NCBI GenBank assembly: GCA_045655705.1
Contig: JAZOPU010000050.1
Span: forward strand, 1 to 5,327
Length of the DNA stretch: 5,327 bases
Direction of reading: 5' to 3'
Origin: Scatosoma sp045655705
GTDB lineage: Bacteria; Bacillota; Clostridia; Christensenellales; Borkfalkiaceae
Positions 1 through 5,006 of the stretch are shown here, in pieces. The position numbers and the translations under genes are program-made. Positions within the stretch are counted from its first letter, which is position 1, and every line of letters begins with the position of its first letter. Under the pieces are notes generated by a model. That model saw nothing but the letters and a program-made list of their open reading frames with translations. It made no database searches and had not been told where the DNA came from.

Positions 1-303
1 GCGAGCGCATTATCAGGCTGTGGTCCTGCGTTCGTATACGCGTTTGCGGAAGCGCTTGCCGACGGTGCGGTGGAATGTGGCGTACCCCGCGACAAAGCCG
101 CCACCTACGCGGCGCAAACAATCCTTGGCGCAGGTAAAATGCTCCTGGAATTCGGACACCCTGCCGATCTTAAAGACGCGGTTTGCTCCCCGGGTGGCAC
201 GACGATTGCAGGCGTACACGCTTTGGAAAAAGGCGGTTTCCGTTCCGCGGCAATGGATGCGGTATTCGCGGCGTATAAACGCACTTTGGAACTGAAAAAA
301 TAA
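1..303 (+). CDS. proC: Pyrroline-5-carboxylate reductase, C-terminal part (5' end outside window)
   Basis: This is the last 100 codons of a gene whose start lies upstream of the window. The enzyme reduces 1-pyrroline-5-carboxylate to L-proline with NAD(P)H, the final step of proline synthesis in the cytosol. The visible part is the all-helical C-terminal dimerisation and substrate-binding domain. It opens with the typical ALSGCGPAFVYAFAEAL helix and contains the family signature DAVCSPGGTTIAGVHALE at about residues 72-89 of the visible part, followed by the usual closing helix ending LELKK. Family members are about 265-275 residues, so roughly the last 40% is present. The reading frame is open from the first base with no defect. 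It ends in TAA just before a strong terminator and converges with a minus-strand ATP-grasp gene. The identification rests on the signature and is secure; the N-terminal Rossmann domain cannot be seen. Confidence 0.96.
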   Translation, partial: ASALSGCGPAFVYAFAEALADGAVECGVPRDKAATYAAQTILGAGKMLLEFGHPADLKDAVCSPGGTTIAGVHALEKGGFRSAAMDAVFAAYKRTLELKK

Positions 304-317
304 CTCCATATAAACGG

Positions 318-351
318 GCAGGTATGCGTTCAAACGCATACCTGCTTTTTT
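318..351 (+). terminator. Rho-independent terminator of proC; loop contains the stop codon of the convergent gene
   Basis: A perfect 12-bp stem (318-329 with 334-345) closes a 4-nt loop (330-333) and is followed by six T residues (346-351) on the plus strand, 14 bases after the proC stop. On the minus strand the TCA at 330-332 reads TGA, the stop codon of the ATP-grasp gene, so the loop carries that stop and one stem arm encodes its last residues. Past the hairpin on the minus strand there is only a weak T-rich stretch, so efficient termination is predicted mainly for proC. Confidence 0.9.
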
Positions 352-1109
352 ATATACTCAATATACAGTTTTGCAATATCAATATTTGAAGTCGCGTAGA
401 GCATACGCGCGCCCGCGCTATCTTCTATTTCATTGAGTATCCAACCGCCGTTGCCGTCAGGCAAAAAGTCCACGCCTACGAAATCAAACGCCAAGTTTTC
501 ATATAATTTTTTCACAATCTGTTTTTGCAACTCGTCCGCTTGCGCAAGCCTTACCTGCCCGCCCAAAGAAAAATTACTCCGAAAATCTTTTTCCGACGTT
601 CGCAGTACCCCCGCGACTATCTCGCCCCCGATCGCATACACGCGCATATCCTTGCCCAAAACCGCGCACCGTTTTTGCACGACCGTGTTTTCGTATTCCC
701 CTTGTAACCGCGCAACTTCCGCGCCCGTTTGCGCCAAAAACACTTCCGCGCCGCCGTGCCCGTCCACCGTTTTCACGATACAGGGCAAGCCTATTTCTTG
801 GGTATATGCCTTTGCCGTGGGTAAAACGGGGATACCCAAGTCCTTGCACGCGAGATACGTTTGCCATTTATCGCAAGCTATACACGCAGTCTTGGCGTTA
901 TTAAAAACGCGCACACCCGCCATTTCTAATTTTGCGTTGATATCGGGGCGAATGACGCGCACAAGCGCAAAATCAGGCAAACGGGAAAAATCTTCGTCCG
1001 TTTTGAGCGTAAGCGACAAACCGTTTTCTTTGGCAAGCTCTATCAACCGCCGTATAAACCACGCGTTTTTTTCCGCGCTTGCTTTATCGTAAATCAGCCA
1101 ACCGTGCAT
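330..1109 (-). CDS. RimK-like ATP-grasp ligase, second gene of the tandem pair
   Basis: The 259-residue predicted cytosolic protein has the ATP-grasp fold used by RimK-type enzymes, which join an amino acid to a carboxylate through an acyl-phosphate. Visible in order are an N-terminal pre-ATP-grasp region (about 1-70), FNNAKTACIACDK (69-81), the glycine-rich ATP loop IVKTVDGHGGAEV (111-123), QKRC (145-148), KDMRVYAIGGEIVAG (153-167), FRSN (176-179), GVDFL (212-216) and NEIEDSAGARMLY (226-238). In the last motif Glu replaces the Asn of the usual E-V-N metal-binding motif. The ATG at 1109 is preferred to the TTG at 1112 because GGAG lies 7 bases before it. The gene overlaps the preceding ATP-grasp gene by 26 bases, which suggests translational coupling and a shared promoter. 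Both proteins begin with a similar GWL segment and are probably paralogues. The substrate is unknown; neither gene sits next to a recognisable precursor peptide, ribosomal S6 or LysW gene. Confidence 0.88.
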   Translation of the reverse strand: MHGWLIYDKASAEKNAWFIRRLIELAKENGLSLTLKTDEDFSRLPDFALVRVIRPDINAKLEMAGVRVFNNAKTACIACDKWQTYLACKDLGIPVLPTAKAYTQEIGLPCIVKTVDGHGGAEVFLAQTGAEVARLQGEYENTVVQKRCAVLGKDMRVYAIGGEIVAGVLRTSEKDFRSNFSLGGQVRLAQADELQKQIVKKLYENLAFDFVGVDFLPDGNGGWILNEIEDSAGARMLYATSNIDIAKLYIEYIKKQVCV

Positions 1110-1947
1110 CAATATACTCCATAATATACGCGCTCAAATCCACCCCCGTATAATCGAGCGTGCTTTTAAAACTGGGATTAGAATTGACTTCACAAACGAG
1201 CGGTTGCTCCGTGCATAAAATATCCACGCCCGCAAAATCCAAGTTTAGTGCCTTGCAAGCCGTTAGCGCGGTTTGTTCTTGCTGTTTGGTGAGTACGATA
1301 CTCTCGGCTTTGCCACCGCTTGAAATATTAGAACGGAAATCGTTGTCGTTATAACGGCGCATTGCACAAACCACTTTGTCCCCCACGACGTTCACGCGAA
1401 TATCCTGCCCCGCGCTTTCAGAGATAAATTCCTGTAAAATACAATCCTTATACCCGATTTTTCGCAAAATTTCAAAAGCGGAAAGGCGGTCTTTCGCCAA
1501 ATACACCTGTTTGCCAAACGACCCGAACGCTTCTTTGATCACGAACGGATAGCCTAAAAACGCTTCCGCTTTTACAAGCAATTCTTCGCTATATCCCACC
1601 CCTTCAAAGGTTTTGGGCGCGATTATGGTTTTGGGCGTTGGAACGTTCGCTTTTTCCAAAGCTTCCGCCGTTAAAATTTTATTATCGCAAAGCGCAATAG
1701 CTTTGGGAGAATTGAAAACGGGCACAAATTGCGCCAAACGCCGTGCAAGAGAAATATCCTTATCCCAAAACAACACGAAATCGGGCAAATCCTGCCAAGC
1801 TTCCCCCACGGGCAAAAGCAGGTCGGTCGCATACCGCACGCAAAGCTCCATGCCCCGCTTTTGCGCGGACTGCACGAGTAAATCATACACTTTTTCAAAT
1901 TTTTCCGTGCGCAAAAACGCGTTCACAACCAACCAGCCTTTTTTCAT
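1084..1947 (-). CDS. RimK-like ATP-grasp ligase, first gene of the tandem pair
   Basis: This 287-residue protein matches RimK-type ATP-grasp ligases closely. The visible motifs are VFNSPKAIALCDNK (77-90), VPTPKT (102-107), the ATP loop FVIKEAFGSFGKQV (135-148), LQEFISESAGQDIRVNVVGDKVV (171-193), AMRRYNDNDFRSNISSGG (195-212), FAGVDIL (238-244) and the metal-binding EVNSNP (253-258). All the expected catalytic positions appear present, unlike in its downstream partner. The family forms amide bonds between an amino acid, often glutamate, and a peptide or cofactor carboxylate using ATP. A strong AGAGGTGAG ribosome binding site just upstream supports the ATG at 1947, and a good sigma-A promoter lies immediately before that. 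It is followed, with a 26-base overlap, by a paralogous ATP-grasp gene, so the two products probably act on one pathway or as a complex. Its specificity cannot be read from the sequence; calling it rimK would be an overstatement. Confidence 0.9.
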   Translation of the reverse strand: MKKGWLVVNAFLRTEKFEKVYDLLVQSAQKRGMELCVRYATDLLLPVGEAWQDLPDFVLFWDKDISLARRLAQFVPVFNSPKAIALCDNKILTAEALEKANVPTPKTIIAPKTFEGVGYSEELLVKAEAFLGYPFVIKEAFGSFGKQVYLAKDRLSAFEILRKIGYKDCILQEFISESAGQDIRVNVVGDKVVCAMRRYNDNDFRSNISSGGKAESIVLTKQQEQTALTACKALNLDFAGVDILCTEQPLVCEVNSNPSFKSTLDYTGVDLSAYIMEYIDARLADLR

Positions 1948-1963
1948 ATCTCACCTCTTTTTT

Positions 1964-1992
1964 ATTATATCATTTTCTTCCGCTTTATGCAA
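1964..1992 (-). promoter_or_regulatory. Sigma-A-type promoter of the ATP-grasp pair
   Basis: On the minus strand TTGCAT (1992-1987) and TATAAT (1969-1964) are separated by exactly 17 bases. The predicted start near 1957 would give a leader of only about 10 bases, so the transcript would begin at or inside the AGAGGTGAG ribosome binding site (1958-1950). Confidence 0.8.
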
Positions 1993-2004
1993 GCGTAATA
2001 TACG

Positions 2005-2036
2005 AAAAAAGAGAGCGATGTTTTCGCTCTCTTTTT
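2005..2036 (-). terminator. Symmetric rho-independent terminator after the membrane zinc-ribbon-like gene
   Basis: GAGAGCGA (2011-2018) pairs with TCGCTCTC (2024-2031) around a 5-nt loop, extended by A-T pairs on both sides. On the minus strand it begins about five bases after the stop of the gene ending at 2041 and is followed by six T residues. The plus strand also ends in five T residues, so it could work in both directions. It isolates this gene from the ATP-grasp promoter. Confidence 0.88.
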
Positions 2037-2040
2037 CCCG

Positions 2041-2460
2041 TTACATTTTAAAATATTTTCTTACCAAGTTATAAAGATTGTATTCCTTTACTCGCCCAAG
2101 CGCATCTAACTCACCAGTTACAAACGTTTTTGTAAACCTTGTCGTCCCGTTACAATGCCCACACGTGCACTCTATTTCCACGTCCGCTTTTTGTTTACTA
2201 TTTCCCGTTATTACGTTGGAACATTCCCAAGCCACGTCGTTGTCATAATCGTACTGTTCTTCACAATACGGACAATACGAACGACGGATACGCTTCCGAT
2301 CGTGTATATTTCCAAAAACGGAAATAATAAGTATTAGCCCTATCGCCATGAGCCACAACTTTCCTATGACTAGATACAGTATGAAAAACGTTAAAACGAT
2401 TCCAACAAATATCCACGTCATTATCGCGTTGGTCTTCAAAGCTTTCTTCAATGGTGTCAT
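2041..2460 (-). CDS. Small membrane protein with cysteine-rich (zinc-ribbon-like) cytosolic tail, function unknown
   Basis: I do not recognise this 139-residue protein as a named family. It starts with a short basic segment (KKALK), followed by two hydrophobic stretches at about 13-32 and 35-50 that should form a membrane hairpin. A basic patch, DRKRIRR (54-60), then suggests by the positive-inside rule that the tail is cytosolic. The tail has CPYC (63-66), Cys80 and CTCGHC (98-103), spaced like a zinc ribbon with an insertion; Cys63, Cys66, Cys100 and Cys103 are the likeliest ligands (inference). It ends in a charged segment, YNLVRKYFKM. The ATG at 2460 follows AAAGGAGAG and a consensus promoter. 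The gene is divergent from an XRE regulator, and a 19-bp inverted repeat lies inside its promoter, so control by that regulator is likely. It has its own terminator and is probably monocistronic. The role could be sensor, effector or accessory factor; the sequence does not decide. Confidence 0.8.
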   Translation of the reverse strand: MTPLKKALKTNAIMTWIFVGIVLTFFILYLVIGKLWLMAIGLILIISVFGNIHDRKRIRRSYCPYCEEQYDYDNDVAWECSNVITGNSKQKADVEIECTCGHCNGTTRFTKTFVTGELDALGRVKEYNLYNLVRKYFKM

Positions 2461-2492
2461 AAAAATATCTCTCCTTTGTTTACAGTGTTTAT

Positions 2493-2521
2493 ATTATATA
2501 GGATTTTTCCCTATATGTCAA
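2493..2521 (-). promoter_or_regulatory. Consensus sigma-A promoter of the membrane zinc-ribbon-like gene
   Basis: On the minus strand TTGACA (2521-2516) and TATAAT (2498-2493) are both perfect matches to consensus, with a 17-base spacer. The first inverted-repeat operator fills that spacer almost exactly. Such a strong promoter blocked by an operator is what a tightly repressed gene would look like. Confidence 0.85.
2497..2515. promoter_or_regulatory. Putative operator 1 (inverted repeat) for the XRE regulator
   Basis: TATAGGATTTTTCCCTATA is an inverted repeat with 6-bp arms TATAGG and CCTATA and a 7-bp centre; the arms extend by one more base pair at 2496 and 2516. It lies between the -35 and -10 elements of the minus promoter. 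A similar repeat lies 31 bp away, centre to centre, about three helical turns. The size suits a dimeric XRE repressor. Assigning it to the neighbouring regulator is inference. Confidence 0.66.
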
Positions 2522-2527
2522 GCATTT

Positions 2528-2546
2528 TATAGGAATTTTGTCTATA
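2528..2546. promoter_or_regulatory. Putative operator 2 overlapping the -10 element of the XRE gene
   Basis: TATAGGAATTTTGTCTATA repeats the architecture of operator 1, with left arm TATAGG identical, the same 7-bp centre length, and right arm TCTATA differing by one base. Its right arm overlaps the candidate plus-strand -10 TATAAT (2543-2548). No good -35 box precedes that -10, so the promoter may be weak. The position predicts autorepression of the regulator gene. Confidence 0.62.
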
Positions 2547-2570
2547 ATTTTTTAAAAAAAGGAGATATTT

Positions 2571-2792
2571 ATGAAAATGGAAAACAGTATCGGAAAGACG
2601 GTAGGTGAAAATTTAAAATTAGCGCGCAAAGCAAAAGGCTTAACGCAAAAACAACTGGCTCAAGAGCTTAATAAATACCAATCGGATTACAGCGAATATG
2701 AAACGGGAAAAATCCAATTAGATTACGAAAAAATCGTATATCTTTGCCACCGCTTGGATATTACCCCCAACGATTTATTTGAAATATACTAA
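2571..2792 (+). CDS. Small XRE-family helix-turn-helix transcriptional regulator
   Basis: A 73-residue protein made almost entirely of one Cro/C1-type DNA-binding domain (about residues 12-70). The helix-turn-helix is LTQKQLAQELN (24-34) followed by the recognition helix around YQSDYSEYETGK (36-47), then a helix IVYLCHRLD and the typical ending ITPNDLFEIY. There is no ligand-binding, oligomerisation or peptidase domain, so it resembles the short repressors of phage, mobile element and toxin-antitoxin modules. The ATG at 2571 follows AAAGGAG by six bases; a second in-frame ATG at 2577 is less well placed. It is divergent from the membrane zinc-ribbon-like gene, and the paired inverted repeats between them are its likely binding sites, giving repression of both genes. 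The signal that would relieve repression is not evident. The family call is secure, the targets are inferred. Confidence 0.92.
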   Translation: MKMENSIGKTVGENLKLARKAKGLTQKQLAQELNKYQSDYSEYETGKIQLDYEKIVYLCHRLDITPNDLFEIY

Positions 2793-2798
2793 AACCCT

Positions 2799-2834
2799 TT
2801 TCGACTTGCCTTTTAAGTAAGTCGAAATTTTTTT
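2799..2834 (+). terminator. Rho-independent terminator of the XRE gene
   Basis: TTTCGACTT (2799-2807) pairs with AAGTCGAAA (2819-2827) around an 11-nt loop, followed by seven T residues (2828-2834). It begins seven bases after the regulator's stop and separates it from the PadR operon promoter. Confidence 0.85.
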
Positions 2835-2854
2835 ATCTTTTTTTCAAAAACCAC

Positions 2855-2883
2855 TTGACAAGGAATACTATGTATTGTATAAT
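2855..2883 (+). promoter_or_regulatory. Consensus sigma-A promoter of the PadR operon, with embedded inverted repeat
   Basis: TTGACA (2855-2860) and TATAAT (2878-2883) match consensus perfectly with a 17-base spacer. The spacer contains AATAC-TAT-GTATT (2864-2876), a small inverted repeat in the place where a PadR dimer would block polymerase. PadR proteins often repress their own operon, so this is a reasonable candidate operator, but the repeat is short and may be chance. Confidence 0.82.
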
Positions 2884-2916
2884 ATTATGCGAAGAATGGT
2901 ATAAGGAGTGAACGGT

Positions 2917-3231
2917 ATGGACGCCCAATTAAAAAAGGGATTGTTGGAAGTGTGCGTACTCACGGCAATCAAAGAAGAAGAGTCGTATGGGTATAAAATC
3001 ATTTCCGATCTTGCGCCGTATATTGAAATTTCCGAATCCACGCTATACCCTATTTTGCGTAGGTTGGAAGGTGGTGGAGCGGTTACGGTGCGTACAGCGG
3101 AATTTAACGGCAGGCTACGCAAATATTTTTCCATCACGCAAGTGGGTAAACGGAAAATTCAGGATTTTATCGAGGGTATGCAAGAATTTCAAAAGATTAG
3201 TAATTTTATTATGCAAGGAGAAGGAGTATGA
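2917..3231 (+). CDS. PadR-family transcriptional regulator
   Basis: A 104-residue winged-helix regulator of the short PadR type. Visible family features are LKKGLLEVCVLTAI (5-18), ESYGYKI (22-28), the recognition helix region SESTLYPILRRLE (39-51), and the wing with GRLRKYFSITQVGKRKI (65-81), followed by a C-terminal helix for dimerisation. The start is the ATG at 2917, eight bases after AAGGAG (2903-2908). A GTG at 2908 would extend the frame by three codons, but its G is the last base of that ribosome binding site, so it cannot be the start. It is the first gene of an operon; its stop overlaps the ATG of the next gene as ATGA. In Bacillota such PadR genes commonly sit before HAAS and DUF4097 genes and repress the operon until envelope or compound stress; that role is inferred from context here. 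Confidence 0.94.
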   Translation: MDAQLKKGLLEVCVLTAIKEEESYGYKIISDLAPYIEISESTLYPILRRLEGGGAVTVRTAEFNGRLRKYFSITQVGKRKIQDFIEGMQEFQKISNFIMQGEGV

Positions 3232-3827
3232 ATTGGAAAAAATGGGAACGGACGCTCAAACGCTTTTTGTCGCCACTTCCAAAAAGTGAACAAAAAGCTA
3301 TTGCTATGTACTACCGTGAACTGTATGAAGATAAACTTGATTTAGGTTTGAGTGAACAGGAAATTTTAGCGGAGTTTGGCTCTCCGCAAGCTTGCGCAGG
3401 GCGTATGATTGCCGAAAGCACGATTGAAAAAGAAGTTTCTGTCCCTACGAGCAATCCGTTCGTTCGGCAATATAAAGTAAAACCGTTCAAACCCCATTCC
3501 GTCGGCGAAGTCGTGGGCATGGTGTTCTTCACCCTTCTTCTTGTCATTCCTATCGTGGCAGTGTGGGTGAGCGTGATTGCCACCTTTGCAGCGGTGGGCG
3601 TTGCTTGCATCGCAGTCGCTCTTGCGGGGATTATCTCTCCCCTGCTTTCGCCCTTTTATTCCTTGCTTGGATTTAGCGGTCTTTCGTTCACGGCAAACCT
3701 TGGCTTATATCTTGCAAGCGCGGGCGCAGGCCTCATGCTCTCCGTGGTATTCTACTACGCCACCAAATACACCGCGATTGCGCTCAAAGAAACGCTTAAA
3801 CTCGTTTATGGGAGAAATAAATCATGA
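3228..3827 (+). CDS. HAAS-domain (DUF1700-type) integral membrane protein
   Basis: The 199-residue protein starts with a cytosolic helical domain (about 1-65) carrying the HAAS/DUF1700 pattern: YYRELYEDKLDLGLSEQEIL (28-47) then AEFGSPQACAGRMI (48-61). A linker rich in proline and basic residues (about 70-92) follows, then hydrophobic segments at about 95-118, 119-140 and 155-180 that should span the membrane, and a short charged tail ending YGRNKS. The start ATG overlaps the padR stop by four bases and is preceded by AAGGAGAAGGAG, so translation is coupled. It overlaps the next gene in the same ATGA manner. HAAS-domain proteins usually sit between a PadR regulator and a DUF4097 or similar envelope protein, and are thought to take part in signalling at the membrane. 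The exact biochemical role is not known from the sequence. Confidence 0.9.
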   Translation: MNWKKWERTLKRFLSPLPKSEQKAIAMYYRELYEDKLDLGLSEQEILAEFGSPQACAGRMIAESTIEKEVSVPTSNPFVRQYKVKPFKPHSVGEVVGMVFFTLLLVIPIVAVWVSVIATFAAVGVACIAVALAGIISPLLSPFYSLLGFSGLSFTANLGLYLASAGAGLMLSVVFYYATKYTAIALKETLKLVYGRNKS

Positions 3828-4636
3828 AAACTATTTTTAAAATATTTTTAATCGTCGGAGCATGCTTGCTCTTTATCGGCGGCGGTATTTTCGTCGTTGC
3901 CTTTGCCAAAGCGGATTTTAATATCCGCGAACTTTCACCCACAAAAAGCAGAGAAGAATACTACGAAGAAACTTCCACCGTTACTTCCCTTGCAATCGAT
4001 TACAACGTTGCGGATATTACTATCGTGGCAACGGACAGCGAAAAGTTAAGCGTAACCTATACCTGCCCTTACAACCGCAAGGGGGATTTAAACGAAATTA
4101 CGATTACGGAAGAAAACGGCAATCTTTCTATCGTAGAACGAACGAAACAGCATATTTCTTTGAGCTTTTTCAACTTTTACGACCACAAAGTTAGTATAAA
4201 CGTACCCAAAGACCGCGTTTTGGATATAAAAATCCAAACGAACACGGGCGATATTAAGCTTGGCGACGGCACTTTTGGAAAAATAGACTTGGACACCGAC
4301 ACGGGCGATATTACCCTTGGCGCGATCACAGCAAACGAGATTGCACTTTCCCTTGACACGGGCGATGTGGATTTTAACGGTGCACTCACCGCGGACACAC
4401 TTGCTATCGAAACGGACACGGGCGATATAGACGGCGACGGCGTGATCACGGCGCAAACGGTTACAATAAAAACGAGCACGGGCGATGTAGACCTTACTTT
4501 ATCAGGCACACAAACGGATTATACGATTGTAGCGGAAACGAACACGGGCGATCAAAATATCCACACGGGCGGGAATGGCGAGAAAAAATTGAGCGTTACC
4601 TGCTCTACGGGCGATATTGAAATTGATTTTAGATAA
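3824..4636 (+). CDS. DUF4097-family membrane-anchored beta-repeat protein with seven TGD repeats
   Basis: The 270-residue protein has one N-terminal hydrophobic segment (about 5-28) acting as signal anchor or uncleaved signal, then a linker rich in charged residues (35-50), then a beta-rich domain predicted outside the cell. From residue 141 a Thr-Gly-Asp motif recurs at 141, 160, 179, 199, 219, 241 and 262, giving seven turns of 19-22 residues, as expected for a stacked right- or left-handed beta-solenoid. This is the DUF4097 (putative adhesin) pattern. There is no LPXTG sorting signal. The ATG overlaps the preceding stop as ATGA, with GGGAG about ten bases upstream. As last gene of the PadR operon it is probably the envelope-facing member that works with the HAAS protein. 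Whether it binds a ligand, senses the cell wall or mediates adhesion is unknown. Confidence 0.9.
   Translation: MKTIFKIFLIVGACLLFIGGGIFVVAFAKADFNIRELSPTKSREEYYEETSTVTSLAIDYNVADITIVATDSEKLSVTYTCPYNRKGDLNEITITEENGNLSIVERTKQHISLSFFNFYDHKVSINVPKDRVLDIKIQTNTGDIKLGDGTFGKIDLDTDTGDITLGAITANEIALSLDTGDVDFNGALTADTLAIETDTGDIDGDGVITAQTVTIKTSTGDVDLTLSGTQTDYTIVAETNTGDQNIHTGGNGEKKLSVTCSTGDIEIDFR
4244..4615 (+). repeat. Seven-copy repeat with identical ACGGGCGAT core inside the DUF4097 gene
   Basis: The nine bases ACGGGCGAT encoding Thr-Gly-Asp occur at 4244, 4301, 4358, 4418, 4478, 4544 and 4607. Spacings are 57, 57, 60, 60, 66 and 63 bases, always in frame. All seven copies use the same three codons, and six extend to ACACGGGCGAT or GCACGGGCGAT at the preceding bases, while the sequence between copies has diverged. 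This is a protein repeat rather than a CRISPR or regulatory array. Confidence 0.92.
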
Positions 4637-4645
4637 GCAAAAAGC

Positions 4646-4687
4646 ACGCGCCCCCAACGGCTTTGCCGTTGGGGGCGCGTTTCTTAT
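4646..4687. terminator. GC-rich hairpin terminator between two convergent genes
   Basis: A perfect 16-bp stem (4646-4661 with 4665-4680) closes a 3-nt loop and starts ten bases after the DUF4097 stop. Downstream on the plus strand is TTTCTTAT, a broken T tract. On the minus strand the stem is followed, after a few bases, by TTTTT (4643-4639 region). It therefore probably serves both the PadR operon and the minus-strand Dabb gene, whose stop is at 4693. Confidence 0.85.
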
Positions 4688-4692
4688 ATCTC

Positions 4693-4986
4693 CTAGTCTA
4701 GACAGCTACGCACCCCGGTATACGGGCGAACAAAGGTATTTGCCGCCGCCACGTGCGCGGGGTGCATGGAATACCCTTTCAACGCATCAACGCTTTCAAA
4801 GGTGGAATCGAGCATTAAATCAGCCGTAGAAGTTTGCAAACCGTTGATATGAACTTTAATTTCCAATAATCCCGGGATTTTACCGAAAAGACTTTCCAAG
4901 CCGTCTTTAATCCCCTGCTTGATGTTCGCCTTTTCGTTTTCCGAATATTCCTCTTTGAGCTTCCATAAAATTACGTGTTTTACCAT
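4693..4986 (-). CDS. Dabb (stress-responsive A/B barrel) domain protein
   Basis: The 97-residue cytosolic protein is a single Dabb domain, a ferredoxin-like alpha/beta fold that dimerises into a small barrel. It opens with the classic MVKHVILWKLKEE, continues through SLFGKIPGLLEIKVHIN (32-48), DLMLDSTFESVDALKGYSMHPAHV (56-79) and ends FVRPYTGVRSCLD, all in the expected family order. The ATG at 4986 is chosen because AAAAGGAG lies eight bases upstream; an upstream TTG at 5016 would run through that ribosome binding site. Bacterial Dabb proteins usually have no assigned reaction; some relatives are stress-induced or act as small cyclases or monooxygenase-like proteins, and none of that is proven here. 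It lies 61 bases after the ppdK stop on the same strand, so it may be partly read from the ppdK transcript; no convincing promoter of its own was seen. Confidence 0.93.
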   Translation of the reverse strand: MVKHVILWKLKEEYSENEKANIKQGIKDGLESLFGKIPGLLEIKVHINGLQTSTADLMLDSTFESVDALKGYSMHPAHVAAANTFVRPYTGVRSCLD

Positions 4987-5006
4987 TTTTCTTTCTCCTT
5001 TTAGCA

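Noticed and set aside
433..1092. Open frame of 219 codons on the plus strand inside the ATP-grasp gene
   Set aside because: Antisense shadow with low-complexity composition; the minus frame carries all ATP-grasp motifs.
1107..1112. TTG at 1112 as start of the second ATP-grasp gene
   Set aside because: The adjacent ATG at 1109 has better spacing (7 bases) from GGAG.
330..1947. Graspetide-type peptide-modifying cluster
   Set aside because: No short precursor-peptide gene was seen next to the ATP-grasp pair; the flanking spaces are filled by a terminator, a promoter and an unrelated, separately terminated gene.
1613..2074. Open frames on the plus strand over the start of the first ATP-grasp gene and its promoter
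   Set aside because: They run through the promoter and terminator region, have no ribosome binding site and resemble no protein family.
2041..2792. Toxin-antitoxin system made of the XRE gene and its neighbour
   Set aside because: The genes are divergent, not co-transcribed, and the partner shows no toxin fold or motif; a repressor-target pair fits better.
2908..2916. GTG at 2908 as start of the PadR gene
   Set aside because: Its first base belongs to the AAGGAG ribosome binding site that serves the ATG at 2917, and the family begins at about that Met.
4088..4509. Long open frames on the minus strand opposite the DUF4097 gene, with repeated IARV or SPVS segments
   Set aside because: They are mirror images of the ACGGGCGAT repeats of the plus-strand gene; no ribosome binding site, and the plus frame has clear family features.
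4244..4615. Regularly spaced short repeats resembling a CRISPR or iteron array
   Set aside because: The repeat core is only nine bases, spacing varies in multiples of three and the whole stretch is in frame in a DUF4097 protein.
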